Assembly: GCA_013044465.1 (NCBI GenBank)
Contig: JABEUL010000217.1
Location: 1 to 5,212, forward strand
Direction of reading: 5' to 3'
DNA: 5,212 bases
Source of the DNA: Acidimicrobiales bacterium
Lineage (GTDB): Bacteria; Actinomycetota; Acidimicrobiia; Acidimicrobiales; JABEUL01
This document shows, in pieces, positions 1 through 5,212 of the stretch. The position numbers were made by a program, and so were the translations under genes. Position 1 is the stretch's first letter. Each line of letters opens with the position of its first letter. The notes under the pieces are model-generated. The model did not search any database. It saw only the letters and a program-made list of their open reading frames with translations, and was not told the DNA's origin.

Positions 1-551
1 CAACCACTACAAGCTGTGTGAATTTCTCAACTGGTGAAACTGTAGCTAATGAGGTAATAGTCCCAATAGGTGCAAATGGCCAAGTGAGCTTTAAAAGCCC
101 TGTAGCTATAGCTGATCTAGTAGTAGATGTAGTTGGATACTTCACAGATTCCACCAATATAAGTGCCACTGGTATGACATTTGTCCCCATTAGCCCATCT
201 AGGATCTTTGATTCAAGAAATAACTCAGGATTCCAAGGACAAGGTGAGACCCTAGCTCCAGGAGCTTCAATTAACGTAATAGTAGCCAACCAAGGAGGCA
301 TTCCTCCAAGTAATGCCAAAGTAGTAGTAGCAAATATCACAGCTACTAATACACAAGGACCTGGTTACCTAGTGGTTTACCCAAGTGGAACTACTAAACC
401 TGATACCAGTACTCTCAACTGGAATGGAGTTGGTCAGAGCGTGGCTAACTCAGCTGCTATTACTTTAGGTTCAAACGGTGAGATCACCATCACCAACGGA
501 GGAGCTACATCAGTTGATGTCATAGTTGATGTCACTGGTTGGTATGGGTAG
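1..551 (+). CDS. 3' end of a secreted tandem-repeat surface protein (5' partial)
   Basis: The frame is open from the window edge (first full codon at base 3) to TAG at 549-551, giving 182 residues, so the true start lies upstream; the GTG at 18 is only an internal valine codon. It contains the end of one repeat unit and a complete second unit of about 130 residues. The ends align: (L)VVDVVGYF at residues 39-47 against VIVDVTGWYG at 173-182, and VANEVIVPIGANGQ against VANSAAITLGSNGE. The second unit carries SPSRIFDSR, close to the P-x-R-x-x-D-T/S-R motif of this repeat type, then VVVANITATN and YLVVYPSG. Such beta-rich, Ser/Thr/Gly/Asn-rich modules occur in exported actinobacterial proteins, often at the C-terminus of large cell-surface proteins or hydrolases. 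The domain that would define the function is outside the window. No sorting signal or membrane segment follows the last repeat. Both arginines in it use AGG/AGA, unlike the CGN-rich toxin-antitoxin genes. Confidence 0.85.
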   Translation, partial: TTTSCVNFSTGETVANEVIVPIGANGQVSFKSPVAIADLVVDVVGYFTDSTNISATGMTFVPISPSRIFDSRNNSGFQGQGETLAPGASINVIVANQGGIPPSNAKVVVANITATNTQGPGYLVVYPSGTTKPDTSTLNWNGVGQSVANSAAITLGSNGEITITNGGATSVDVIVDVTGWYG

Positions 552-608
552 GGCTAGGTGAAGGAAAAGTAAGAGACGGCACTTCGTAAATGGAGAATAG
601 AACTCTCG

Positions 609-631
609 AGCTAATTAGCAACTTAGCTTTT
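609..631 (+). terminator. weak candidate terminator after the surface-protein gene
   Basis: AGCTAA (609-614) pairs with TTAGCT (623-628) across an 8-base loop, and the run TTTT occupies 628-631. It lies 58 bases after the stop codon of the surface-protein gene. The stem is short and AT-rich, so termination here is only a suggestion. Confidence 0.3.
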
Positions 632-1006
632 CTGACACTTACACTTTATGGCTTTGGAAGCTGCTGTTACCGGCCTCTTCATCTGACTACATTTAACCCA
701 AGTTTGGCAACGCTCTTTTTGGATGATTTCACGCCCTCCTGATTTTTCTGGTGATGATTGGGTGTTCTTATTTACTAAGGGCCCCCTCACAAATTGGTTC
801 ACCACTAATACGAAAAGGGGCTCAAAGGTAGTGTCACCACAATGGCAAATATGTGGCATTTTCCAGGTACTGTCCAAAATGAATATTCCAGCATCTTTAG
901 CACACCTATTCCAGTAACTCTCGCACAGTTGGGTTTCATGACTCGCTGGTGTGGGGAGTTGTGTAATCGACGTACACGCTAGGTGAAATTCCCCAGCGTC
1001 GCTCAC
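623..1006 (-). CDS. doubtful Cys-rich hypothetical ORF (127 codons)
   Basis: A minus-strand frame runs from GTG at 1006 to TAA at 623. I do not recognise the product. It has nine cysteines, including HICHC near residues 51-55 and KCKC near 121-124, which could suggest metal binding, but there is no complete zinc-ribbon spacing. A GAGG sequence lies 7 bases upstream of the GTG, a plausible ribosome-binding site. Both the GAGG and the start codon lie inside the left edge of repeat A, and the frame reads outward from it. At the equivalent edge of repeat B the GAGG is GAAG and the outward frame stops after about 27 codons. The opposite strand also has an open stretch (723-917), so nothing singles out this frame as coding. 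It could be an unused frame in decayed sequence. Confidence 0.22.
   Translation of the reverse strand: MSDAGEFHLACTSITQLPTPASHETQLCESYWNRCAKDAGIFILDSTWKMPHICHCGDTTFEPLFVLVVNQFVRGPLVNKNTQSSPEKSGGREIIQKERCQTWVKCSQMKRPVTAASKAIKCKCQKS
976..999. repeat. imperfect inverted repeat abutting repeat A
   Basis: ACGCT (976-980) is complementary to AGCGT (995-999), and the next pairs GG/CC extend the stem across one A-C mismatch. It ends two bases before the left edge of repeat A at 1001 and is absent at the corresponding flank of repeat B, so it belongs to the flanking DNA. Confidence 0.4.
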
Positions 1007-1578
1007 CCATATTCCTCAGTTGAATGATTTGGTGAGAGTGACACAACCATCGATGTTGTACAGGTGTTGAGCGACGCAATCATTGATTGCATCATGCATA
1101 CACGGAGTCCCTAGAGCTGATGATGACATTGCTATGGCGTAGCCTCGAGTTTTGAACTGTCGAAGTTCCTCGGATCAAGCGATGAAGACATCTCATGGTT
1201 TCCCCTCTTGCAGACTTTCGGCGTCGACAGTCAGTGGACCCTACTGAACCCTGGAGCGTTCGCTCAAACAACGCTCAATTCACGTCATGGAACACCCCTT
1301 GTCGCGTTCAGGTGGTTTCAAATTACGAAGTCAGCCCGATTGAGCATTTGGAGCCGCTAAATAACCCCGGGCTAGGATCACGTTGCATTTCTGAGAACTG
1401 CGTGGACCTTGTAGGACAGCTTTCAAACCCTCCAAATGCGAGCCTTACGGCCAAGGACAACTATCCGCAAAAATTGGACCGGATACTTGAGTAATTCGAC
1501 TGCTCCATTCAGAACAATCCGCTATCCGAAGATCCGACGGTAGAATTTAAATGTGTTAATTGCGCATAGCAGCACACT
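1001..1578. repeat. degenerate repeat, copy A (full length: left-core-right)
   Basis: Bases 1001-1430 align with copy B (4576-5004) at about 86% identity, and 1402-1578 align with copy C (2703-2881) at about 89%, both counted by hand with a few single-base gaps. Outside these limits the flanks do not match. Orientation is the same in all copies. No frame is conserved: the longest one in A (1195-1494, plus strand) is broken by TGA in B and by TAA in C. There are no evident terminal inverted repeats. Internal symmetric elements include CTCACC (1002-1007) with GGTGAG (1031-1036), and a 15-base palindrome GCAATCA-T-TGATTGC at 1076-1090. It may be a dead insertion-sequence fragment, a non-autonomous element or a non-coding element; I cannot assign a family. 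Confidence 0.85.
1402..1430. repeat. 29-base core shared by all three repeat copies (in A)
   Basis: This stretch begins GTGGACCTT and ends CTTTCAAACCC. It is the only part of the repeat present in copies A, B and C. It is identical in A and C and differs at one base (G to A) in B. Confidence 0.85.
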
Positions 1579-1938
1579 TGGTCTGGCGGCCCGACCAGTA
1601 ATGATTTAGTGTTACCTATTGCAGTTCGCAAGGCGTGGGAATGTTGGGTTTTGCAGCACAAGATATCAGGTCTCAATTGCTAAGTTCATTTTAAGAATAT
1701 TTTGCAGAGATCATTCCTTCCCCAATGAGGCAAAGCGGTTTGCTTATGAAGTTGGCGTCCACTTTTCATGAGTCGACTTCAAGGCCATGATGCTAAAAAC
1801 CTTTTTGCCACTTTACAAAGAGCCAGAAAGTGATGCTTTGAGCTGTCAATGTGCAACATTTCTCACCGTAAAATTAGCGCTTCAATGTGCCAGCCACCAA
1901 TCTCGATGATGTTGTGCTCAGGGAGCTTCCAATAGAGG
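1579..1938. other. 360-base stretch with no recognisable gene
   Basis: No long frame, RNA gene or family signature is visible between repeat A and the toxin-antitoxin promoter. A small hairpin with arms GGTC and GACC sits right after the end of repeat A (about 1580-1596) without a T-run. A plus-strand stretch of roughly 45 codons before the TGA near 1908 reads without stops but has stops just upstream and matches nothing I know. It may be decayed coding sequence. Confidence 0.5.
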
Positions 1939-1967
1939 TTGGTAGATACCTAAATTTACGCTATAAT
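1939..1967 (+). promoter_or_regulatory. promoter of the toxin-antitoxin operon
   Basis: The -35 box TTGGTA (1939-1944, four of six consensus bases) is separated by exactly 17 bases from a perfect -10 box TATAAT (1962-1967). Transcription would be expected to start about 7 bases after the -10 box, at or next to the A of the ATG at 1975. The mRNA would then be leaderless, which fits the absence of any Shine-Dalgarno sequence. A short inverted repeat GGTA-GA-TACC (1941-1950) overlaps the -35 box and could be an extra operator site. Confidence 0.75.
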
Positions 1968-1968
1968 T

Positions 1969-1976
1969 ATGTACAT
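1969..1976. promoter_or_regulatory. candidate antitoxin operator core ATGTACAT
   Basis: A perfect 8-base palindrome contains TGTACA (1970-1975), the core hexamer of the palindromes bound by YefM at the E. coli yefM-yoeB operator. It lies immediately after the -10 box and covers the expected transcription start and the antitoxin start codon, the right place for autorepression. TGTACA also occurs by chance elsewhere in the window (near 1056, 3823 and 4632), so its position is the main support. Confidence 0.5.
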
Positions 1977-2265
1977 GACTACTCTTCCGGTTGCTAAGGC
2001 CCGATCCCAGTTGTCGAAGCTCGTTGAACAGGCGTCCTCGACCCATGAACGGTTCGAAATTACCCGTAACGGTCGGAGAGAGGCAATCCTTCTGGGAGCT
2101 GACGACTACGATGCCCTAGAGGAAACACTCGCGGTTCTCGCCGATACTGAATTATTGCGAGACCACTTCGAGGGTGTCAATGCACTTGAGCGAGGCGATG
2201 TGCTTGACCAAGTTGAGCTCGCCGAGGTGATGCGAACAGCTGGGCGCATTCAAGAATCAGATTGA
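1975..2265 (+). CDS. relB: Phd/YefM-family (RelB-type) antitoxin
   Basis: This 96-residue protein is the labile partner of a type II toxin-antitoxin pair: it binds and neutralises the toxin and represses its own operon. The N-terminal half has the Phd/YefM DNA-binding pattern: LPVAKARSQLSKLVEQ (3-18), HERFEITRNGRREAILL (24-40), and ADDYDALEETLAVL (42-55). The acidic C-terminal half (about 56-96) is the expected toxin-binding tail. The motif order matches M. tuberculosis RelB, which despite its name belongs to this superfamily. I chose ATG 1975 over the in-frame ATG at 1969 because 1969 is only one base after the -10 box and could not be on an mRNA from that promoter. The stop overlaps the toxin start by four bases. 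The gene is GC-richer than its surroundings, suggesting separate acquisition. Confidence 0.92.
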   Translation: MTTLPVAKARSQLSKLVEQASSTHERFEITRNGRREAILLGADDYDALEETLAVLADTELLRDHFEGVNALERGDVLDQVELAEVMRTAGRIQESD

Positions 2266-2537
2266 ACGAAGAGCCTTACAGGCTATCGATAGCTCGACCC
2301 GCGGCTCGCTCGCTGACCGAACTGCTCCCTCCAAAAATTGCCGCTGCTATCTACACATTCATAACCGGACCACTAATCGAAAACCCTCACAGAGTTGGCA
2401 AGCCACTTCGACCTCCACTCGACCCGACATGGTCGGCCCGGCGCGGCGAATACCGAGTACTTTACCTCATCGATGACTCTAGTCGAACAGTGAAAGTCAC
2501 TGCTATTCGACACCGCGGCCATGCCTATAACATCTGA
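2262..2537 (+). CDS. relE: RelE-family toxin (ribosome-dependent mRNA interferase)
   Basis: The protein has 91 residues, a normal RelE length. RelE toxins enter the ribosomal A site and cleave mRNA there, stopping translation until the antitoxin is restored. Visible family features are IAAAIYTFITGPLIENP (26-42), the basic stretch HRVGKPLR (43-50), SARRGEYRVLYLIDD (58-72) and a C-terminal IRHRGHAY (82-89). Arg61, Arg65, Arg83 or Arg85, and Tyr89 are in the positions where RelE toxins carry catalytic Arg and Tyr residues, so the toxin looks intact. The segments GPLxxNPHRxGKPLR and SARRGxYRVxYxIDD match M. tuberculosis RelE as I recall it. The start is TTG, sharing TTGA with the antitoxin stop. 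No ATG or GTG is available near the N-terminus and no strong ribosome-binding site is seen, so translation is probably coupled to the antitoxin and kept low. Confidence 0.93.
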   Translation: MNEEPYRLSIARPAARSLTELLPPKIAAAIYTFITGPLIENPHRVGKPLRPPLDPTWSARRGEYRVLYLIDDSSRTVKVTAIRHRGHAYNI

Positions 2538-2541
2538 CCGC

Positions 2542-2554
2542 CGAGAATTTCTCG
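2542..2554 (+). terminator. small hairpin just after the toxin stop codon
   Basis: CGAGA (2542-2546) pairs with TCTCG (2550-2554) around the loop ATT, four bases after the stop codon of the toxin gene. No proper T-run follows, so it may only be an mRNA 3' hairpin or chance. Confidence 0.25.
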
Positions 2555-2680
2555 TTCAACTATATTTGAAAATTAAATTGGCTCCTAATTAACACGATTA
2601 CCTTAAAGTTAAAATATGGGTGGTACACCGAACAAAACATGAATTAGCTTTCGTATACTCAGGCATCATCGTACCAATAT

Positions 2681-2703
2681 CTCGTTGTTGAAGATTCAAC
2701 GAG
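2681..2703. repeat. inverted repeat at the left border of repeat C
   Basis: CTCGTTG (2681-2687) is the exact complement of CAACGAG (2697-2703), with a 9-base loop. A second pairing, GTTGAA with TTCAAC, is nested in the same stretch. The right arm ends on the first base of the 29-base core, so the hairpin sits exactly at the repeat junction. Confidence 0.55.
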
Positions 2704-2881
2704 TGGACCTTGTAGGACAGCTTTCAAACCCTCCAAATGCGAGCCTTACGGTCAAGGACAACTATCCGTAAAAATTGGGACCGGATCCTTGAGTAGCTCG
2801 AATGCTCCATTTAGAACAATCTCCTAGCCGAAGATCCGAAAGTAGAATTTAATATATGTTAATTGCGCGTAGTAAAACACT
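2703..2881. repeat. degenerate repeat, copy C (core-right part only)
   Basis: It aligns with 1402-1578 of copy A at about 89% identity (roughly 19 differences including two single-base gaps, by hand). It starts precisely at the 29-base core (2703-2731, identical to A) and lacks everything to the left of it. The frame that is open in A meets TAA here at CCGTAA (2767-2772), so it is not conserved as protein. It lies between the toxin-antitoxin operon and the ATPase gene. Confidence 0.85.
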
Positions 2882-3026
2882 AAGACTGTTTTAAGGGGTC
2901 GAATGGTGGGTTTAATTGACGCATTGCCAACAACAGCCATCTATCCTTAAATTATTCGCTCAACTTCATTAACAAGTAACCGTACATTTTTGTGATTTGA
3001 TTCTCAAACAAAGTAATAATTAAATA

Positions 3027-3045
3027 CTTTCACTCGTATTGAAAG
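3027..3045 (-). terminator. candidate terminator hairpin of the ATPase gene
   Basis: CTTTCA (3027-3032) is complementary to TGAAAG (3040-3045) with a 7-base loop. Read on the minus strand it lies one base past the ATPase stop codon and is followed by the T-rich stretch TATTTAATTATTACTTTG. The stem is short, so it would be a weak terminator. Confidence 0.35.
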
Positions 3046-3046
3046 A

Positions 3047-4330
3047 TCACAAACAATACTTCCATGCAGGCATAATGCATATCTTTATGCCATCAACTTC
3101 AATTACTTCATTGTTGTCAATTGTAACAATTGTGCCTTCAGTAAGATTAAATCGCTTACAGCATTCCGTCAAGCCCTTGATCTCTCTTCTCCGTGTTTTA
3201 TTATCGGCAACACTCAAAGAAACTTGCATAGCTTCTACCACCTGATTTTTGTCAGTGACAGTAAAATCACACTCAACGTTTTCTTGGTAATAGTTAATTT
3301 GTTTGCCTTGCTTTAATAGTTCAAGCGCGATGGTAGTTTCCAACAATCGGCCCTTATCTTCACCCAGCTTAAAGTCGAGAGCCGCGCCCAAACCCTGGTC
3401 AATCACATAGACTTTCTTGAGTGAGCCTTCAGATTTCACGACAGATTCTGAATATTTAGCAATAAAGCGCCCCATATAGATAGATTCGACATTTTCTCGG
3501 TAGGCATAGAGGCTGTCTTTGCTGATACTATAACCCTGTGATTTAAGCTCATTATAGATTTTATTCACACTAAACTCACCCGCACTTGCACCTATGACAC
3601 GTTTACAGAAGTATTTAAGTACAGCTACTTGCGAGACGCTGTAACGTTCAACTAGATCACGCAGAAGCATAACGCTGAAATATTCTTGCAATATCCTGTC
3701 TTTAAGATCATTCTGTTGAGTAACAATCTCTGGAAAACCGCCCTCATGCAGGAAACGATTAAAAAGAGCCGCAAGGCGAGCTTTGTCGGTGCTGGCATTG
3801 GGGTTGAGGCCAGGTCGCACAACTTGTACAAATTCAGAAAATGACAGGGGGTAGACCTCAAATGTAATGGTTCGGCCGCGCAGTGCAGATGCTATCTCCT
3901 TGGAGAGGAGTTTTGAATTGGAGCCAGTTATAAATACACGCGAACTGACCGAAGAATATAATCTGTCTATAAACTTTTCCCAACCTTCAACTTCTTGGAT
4001 TTCATCAAAAAAGAAGTAGCACTCCGATAGTCGAATATCAGGATAAAGCTCTTGATATGCTTGCAATATTAGATCCATCTCGTTGCCAATTAGATGGAGA
4101 CGTTCATCCTCGAAGTTTATATAGAGGATTTGATTACTTGGAACACCTCTCGCGGTTAACTGGGTCATAAGATCAAATAGGTGATAGGTCTTCCCGCTAC
4201 GCCGCACGCCCGTAAGAGTCACTATTTTTTCACTCTCAAGTGGCAAAGAAAGAGCTCGTGCCCAAACTTTAGGTAGTACACGAGATTGGCTATCTATGAT
4301 CATAGTTTTAAGTAGCTTTTTCTTTTCCAT
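3047..4330 (-). CDS. AAA_14 / DUF4143 ATPase (COG1373-type)
   Basis: The 427-residue protein has the usual length and two-part layout of this family. The N-terminal AAA domain holds Walker A GVRRSGKT (41-48), Walker B CYFFFDEI with Asp109-Glu110 (104-111), a sensor-like FITGSN (133-138) and ALRGR (149-153) as a possible arginine finger. The C-terminal half is DUF4143-like, with GRLLETTIALELL (327-339), ECDFTV (353-358) and VVEAMQVS (364-371). Glu331, Asp355, Glu366 and Gln369 fall in a PD-(D/E)XK-like order, with Gln in place of the usual Lys, so nuclease activity cannot be assumed. There is no signal peptide or membrane segment. The biological role of the family is not settled; its members are often single genes in variable regions. 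This one stands alone, convergent with the toxin-antitoxin operon and lying between repeat halves C and B. The start at 4330 is supported by the position of the -10 box; Met10 is the alternative. The frame is undamaged. Confidence 0.92.
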   Translation of the reverse strand: MEKKKLLKTMIIDSQSRVLPKVWARALSLPLESEKIVTLTGVRRSGKTYHLFDLMTQLTARGVPSNQILYINFEDERLHLIGNEMDLILQAYQELYPDIRLSECYFFFDEIQEVEGWEKFIDRLYSSVSSRVFITGSNSKLLSKEIASALRGRTITFEVYPLSFSEFVQVVRPGLNPNASTDKARLAALFNRFLHEGGFPEIVTQQNDLKDRILQEYFSVMLLRDLVERYSVSQVAVLKYFCKRVIGASAGEFSVNKIYNELKSQGYSISKDSLYAYRENVESIYMGRFIAKYSESVVKSEGSLKKVYVIDQGLGAALDFKLGEDKGRLLETTIALELLKQGKQINYYQENVECDFTVTDKNQVVEAMQVSLSVADNKTRRREIKGLTECCKRFNLTEGTIVTIDNNEVIEVDGIKICIMPAWKYCL

Positions 4331-4336
4331 AAGGAA

Positions 4337-4365
4337 AGTATAACTTATATGTTTACTTGTGTAAA
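4337..4365 (-). promoter_or_regulatory. promoter of the ATPase gene
   Basis: Read on the minus strand, TTTACA (4365-4360, five of six -35 consensus bases) is followed after exactly 17 bases by TATACT (4342-4337, five of six -10 bases). Only six bases separate the -10 box from the ATG at 4330, so transcription should begin at or beside the start codon and give a leaderless mRNA. The six bases are TTCCTT, with no ribosome-binding site. A small inverted repeat TTTCC-N4-GGAAA (4324-4337) spans the start codon and could be an operator. Confidence 0.75.
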
Positions 4366-4555
4366 GGAAATATTTCTAATTTATCTAAGGATCTGCGGGA
4401 TCTATTTTCAAATTAAAAAGCCAATAGATTTATTCCGTAGGCCCTCTGATAATTTCATGGCTGAGCTTGGTAAATGTTCTGTTGCTTGATGCCAGATTCA
4501 CCGGGCAGGTAGAATCATTGCATCATTAAAAATGTCTGGACGTTTGGACTGATTG

Positions 4556-4571
4556 TTACCGGGTTCGGTAA
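4556..4571. repeat. perfect inverted repeat abutting repeat B
   Basis: TTACCG (4556-4561) and CGGTAA (4566-4571) are perfect complements around the loop GGTT. The hairpin ends four bases before the left edge of repeat B at 4576 and lies outside the repeated sequence. Confidence 0.5.
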
Positions 4572-4575
4572 TAGC

Positions 4576-5004
4576 GCTCACCTAAATTCTTCAGTTGAAT
4601 GATTTGGTGAGAGTGACACAACCTTCTATGTTGTACATGTGTTGAGCGACGCATTCATTGATTGCATCAGGCATGTGTCGAGTCTCTGGAGCTGATGATG
4701 ACATTGCGATGGCTTATGTTCAAGTTTTGAACTGTCGAAGTTCTTCGGCACAAACGATGAAGGCAGCTCAGGGTATACCTTCTTACTGACTTTCGGCGTC
4801 GACAGTCAGTGGACCATGCTGACCCTGGAGCATTCGCACAAACAACGCTCAACTCACGTTATGGAGCACTTCTCGTCACGTTCAGGTGGATTCAAATTAC
4901 GAAGTCAGCCCGATTGAGCATTTGGAGAAGCCAAATCACCCCCCGAGCTAGGAACATGTTGCATTTCTGAGATGCGTGGACCTTATAGGACAGCTTTCAA
5001 ACCC
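4576..5004. repeat. degenerate repeat, copy B (left-core part only)
   Basis: It aligns with 1001-1430 of copy A at about 86% identity (near 58 differences in 432 positions, by hand). Identity is uneven: 4591-4623 (33 bases), 4788-4815 (28 bases) and 4891-4927 (37 bases) match A exactly, while the sequence between them is much more diverged. The match ends at the last base of the 29-base core (4976-5004, one difference from A and C), and the right-hand part of the repeat is missing. A one-base deletion near 4821 relative to A and scattered stop codons exclude one long shared reading frame. Confidence 0.85.
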
Positions 5005-5145
5005 ATCCTTAGTCTCGCACACAAAAATGACATGAATTAAATTCACCTAAAGTATACGATTTCAGAATTAAAGTTAGAAGCATTCGGAAGATCTCGAATC
5101 CAAGCTGCTCTATTGTTTAAATGCATAGTCTGAATATTCTCATCT

Positions 5146-5169
5146 ATTTGCGAAATTATTTCGCTAAAT
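5146..5169. repeat. long AT-rich palindrome
   Basis: GCGAAAT (5150-5156) and ATTTCGC (5158-5164) are perfect complements around a single T. The symmetry continues as ATTT/AAAT outside, with one extra T at 5165, giving about 11 paired bases per arm. It could be an operator or a transcript hairpin for a gene beyond the window. The rest of 5005-5212 shows no gene. Confidence 0.6.
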
Positions 5170-5212
5170 CTGAGAGCTCAAATACTAACTACATCCACCA
5201 AATTTTCAATTC

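Noticed and set aside
723..917. Plus-strand frame of 64 codons
   Set aside because: It has no ribosome-binding site, lies antisense to another doubtful frame and matches no known family.
1195..1494. Plus-strand frame of 99 codons inside repeat A
   Set aside because: The same frame is broken by TGA in copy B (near 4787) and by TAA in copy C (near 2772), and no family resemblance is seen.
1001..1578. Group II intron or other known large RNA as the identity of the repeat
   Set aside because: No domain V-like sequence or intron boundary motif is visible near the right end, and no maturase frame exists.
2681..2731. Classical integron attC site at the left border of repeat C
   Set aside because: ATTCAAC (2694-2700) fits the RYYYAAC box, but the partner GTTRRRY box is not properly formed, the spacing is wrong and no integrase gene is present.
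3039..3245. Plus-strand frame of 68 codons
   Set aside because: It is antisense to the 3' end of the well-supported ATPase gene.
3652..3861. Minus-strand frame of 69 codons
   Set aside because: It is an alternative frame inside the ATPase gene.
4667..4852. Minus-strand frame of 61 codons inside repeat B
   Set aside because: The last 48 or so codons are also open in copy A with the same stop, but differences are not concentrated at third positions, a one-base gap shifts the frame upstream, and nothing is recognised.
2637..5039. Shared ACATGAATTA at 2637-2646 and 5030-5039, in the flanks outside cores C and B
   Set aside because: Ten AT-rich bases can recur by chance, and the surrounding sequence does not align convincingly.
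1..5212. CRISPR array, tRNA or rRNA genes
   Set aside because: No regularly spaced short repeats, cloverleaf-like sequence or rRNA-conserved stretch was seen on either strand.

Overview
The window looks like a chromosomal accessory region of a low- to mid-GC actinobacterium. Three things point there: the tail of a secreted repeat protein of a type common in Actinomycetota, a RelB/RelE-type toxin-antitoxin pair whose toxin closely resembles the Mycobacterium tuberculosis RelE sequence as I remember it, and two promoters placed to give leaderless mRNAs. Spot counts of single 60-base lines give about 45% GC in the first gene, 53% in the antitoxin, and 37-50% in the ATPase. An acidimicrobial-type genome would fit, but this is inference only.

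Layout from left to right. Bases 1-551 are the 3' end of a gene for a repetitive extracellular protein. Bases 552-1938 hold no gene I can name: a doubtful Cys-rich reading frame on the minus strand, then a 578-base degenerate repeat (copy A, 1001-1578), then unassigned sequence. Bases 1939-2537 are a compact toxin-antitoxin operon with its own promoter, a YefM-type operator core on the start codon, and a 4-base gene overlap. Bases 2703-2881 are repeat copy C, which is only the right-hand part of A. Bases 3047-4330 (minus strand) encode a lone AAA_14/DUF4143 ATPase with its own consensus-like promoter and a weak hairpin at its end. Bases 4576-5004 are repeat copy B, which is only the left-hand part of A. 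Bases 5005-5212 are AT-rich, with one long palindrome near 5146-5169. The short gaps 2555-2680, 2882-3026 and 4366-4555 are AT-rich and show no gene.

The most interesting structure is the relation between the three repeat copies. A is left-core-right, C is core-right and B is left-core, and all three share the same 29-base core. The ATPase segment 2703-5004 therefore begins and ends with the core. If its ends were joined at the core it would form a circle carrying one complete A-like repeat. This is the geometry of a circular cassette integrated by recombination within that core, and the toxin-antitoxin operon also lies between two cores (A and C). The repeats carry no reading frame that stays open in all copies, but conservation between A and B is in blocks, with runs of 28, 33 and 37 identical bases. 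Separately decayed insertion-sequence fragments are the main alternative.
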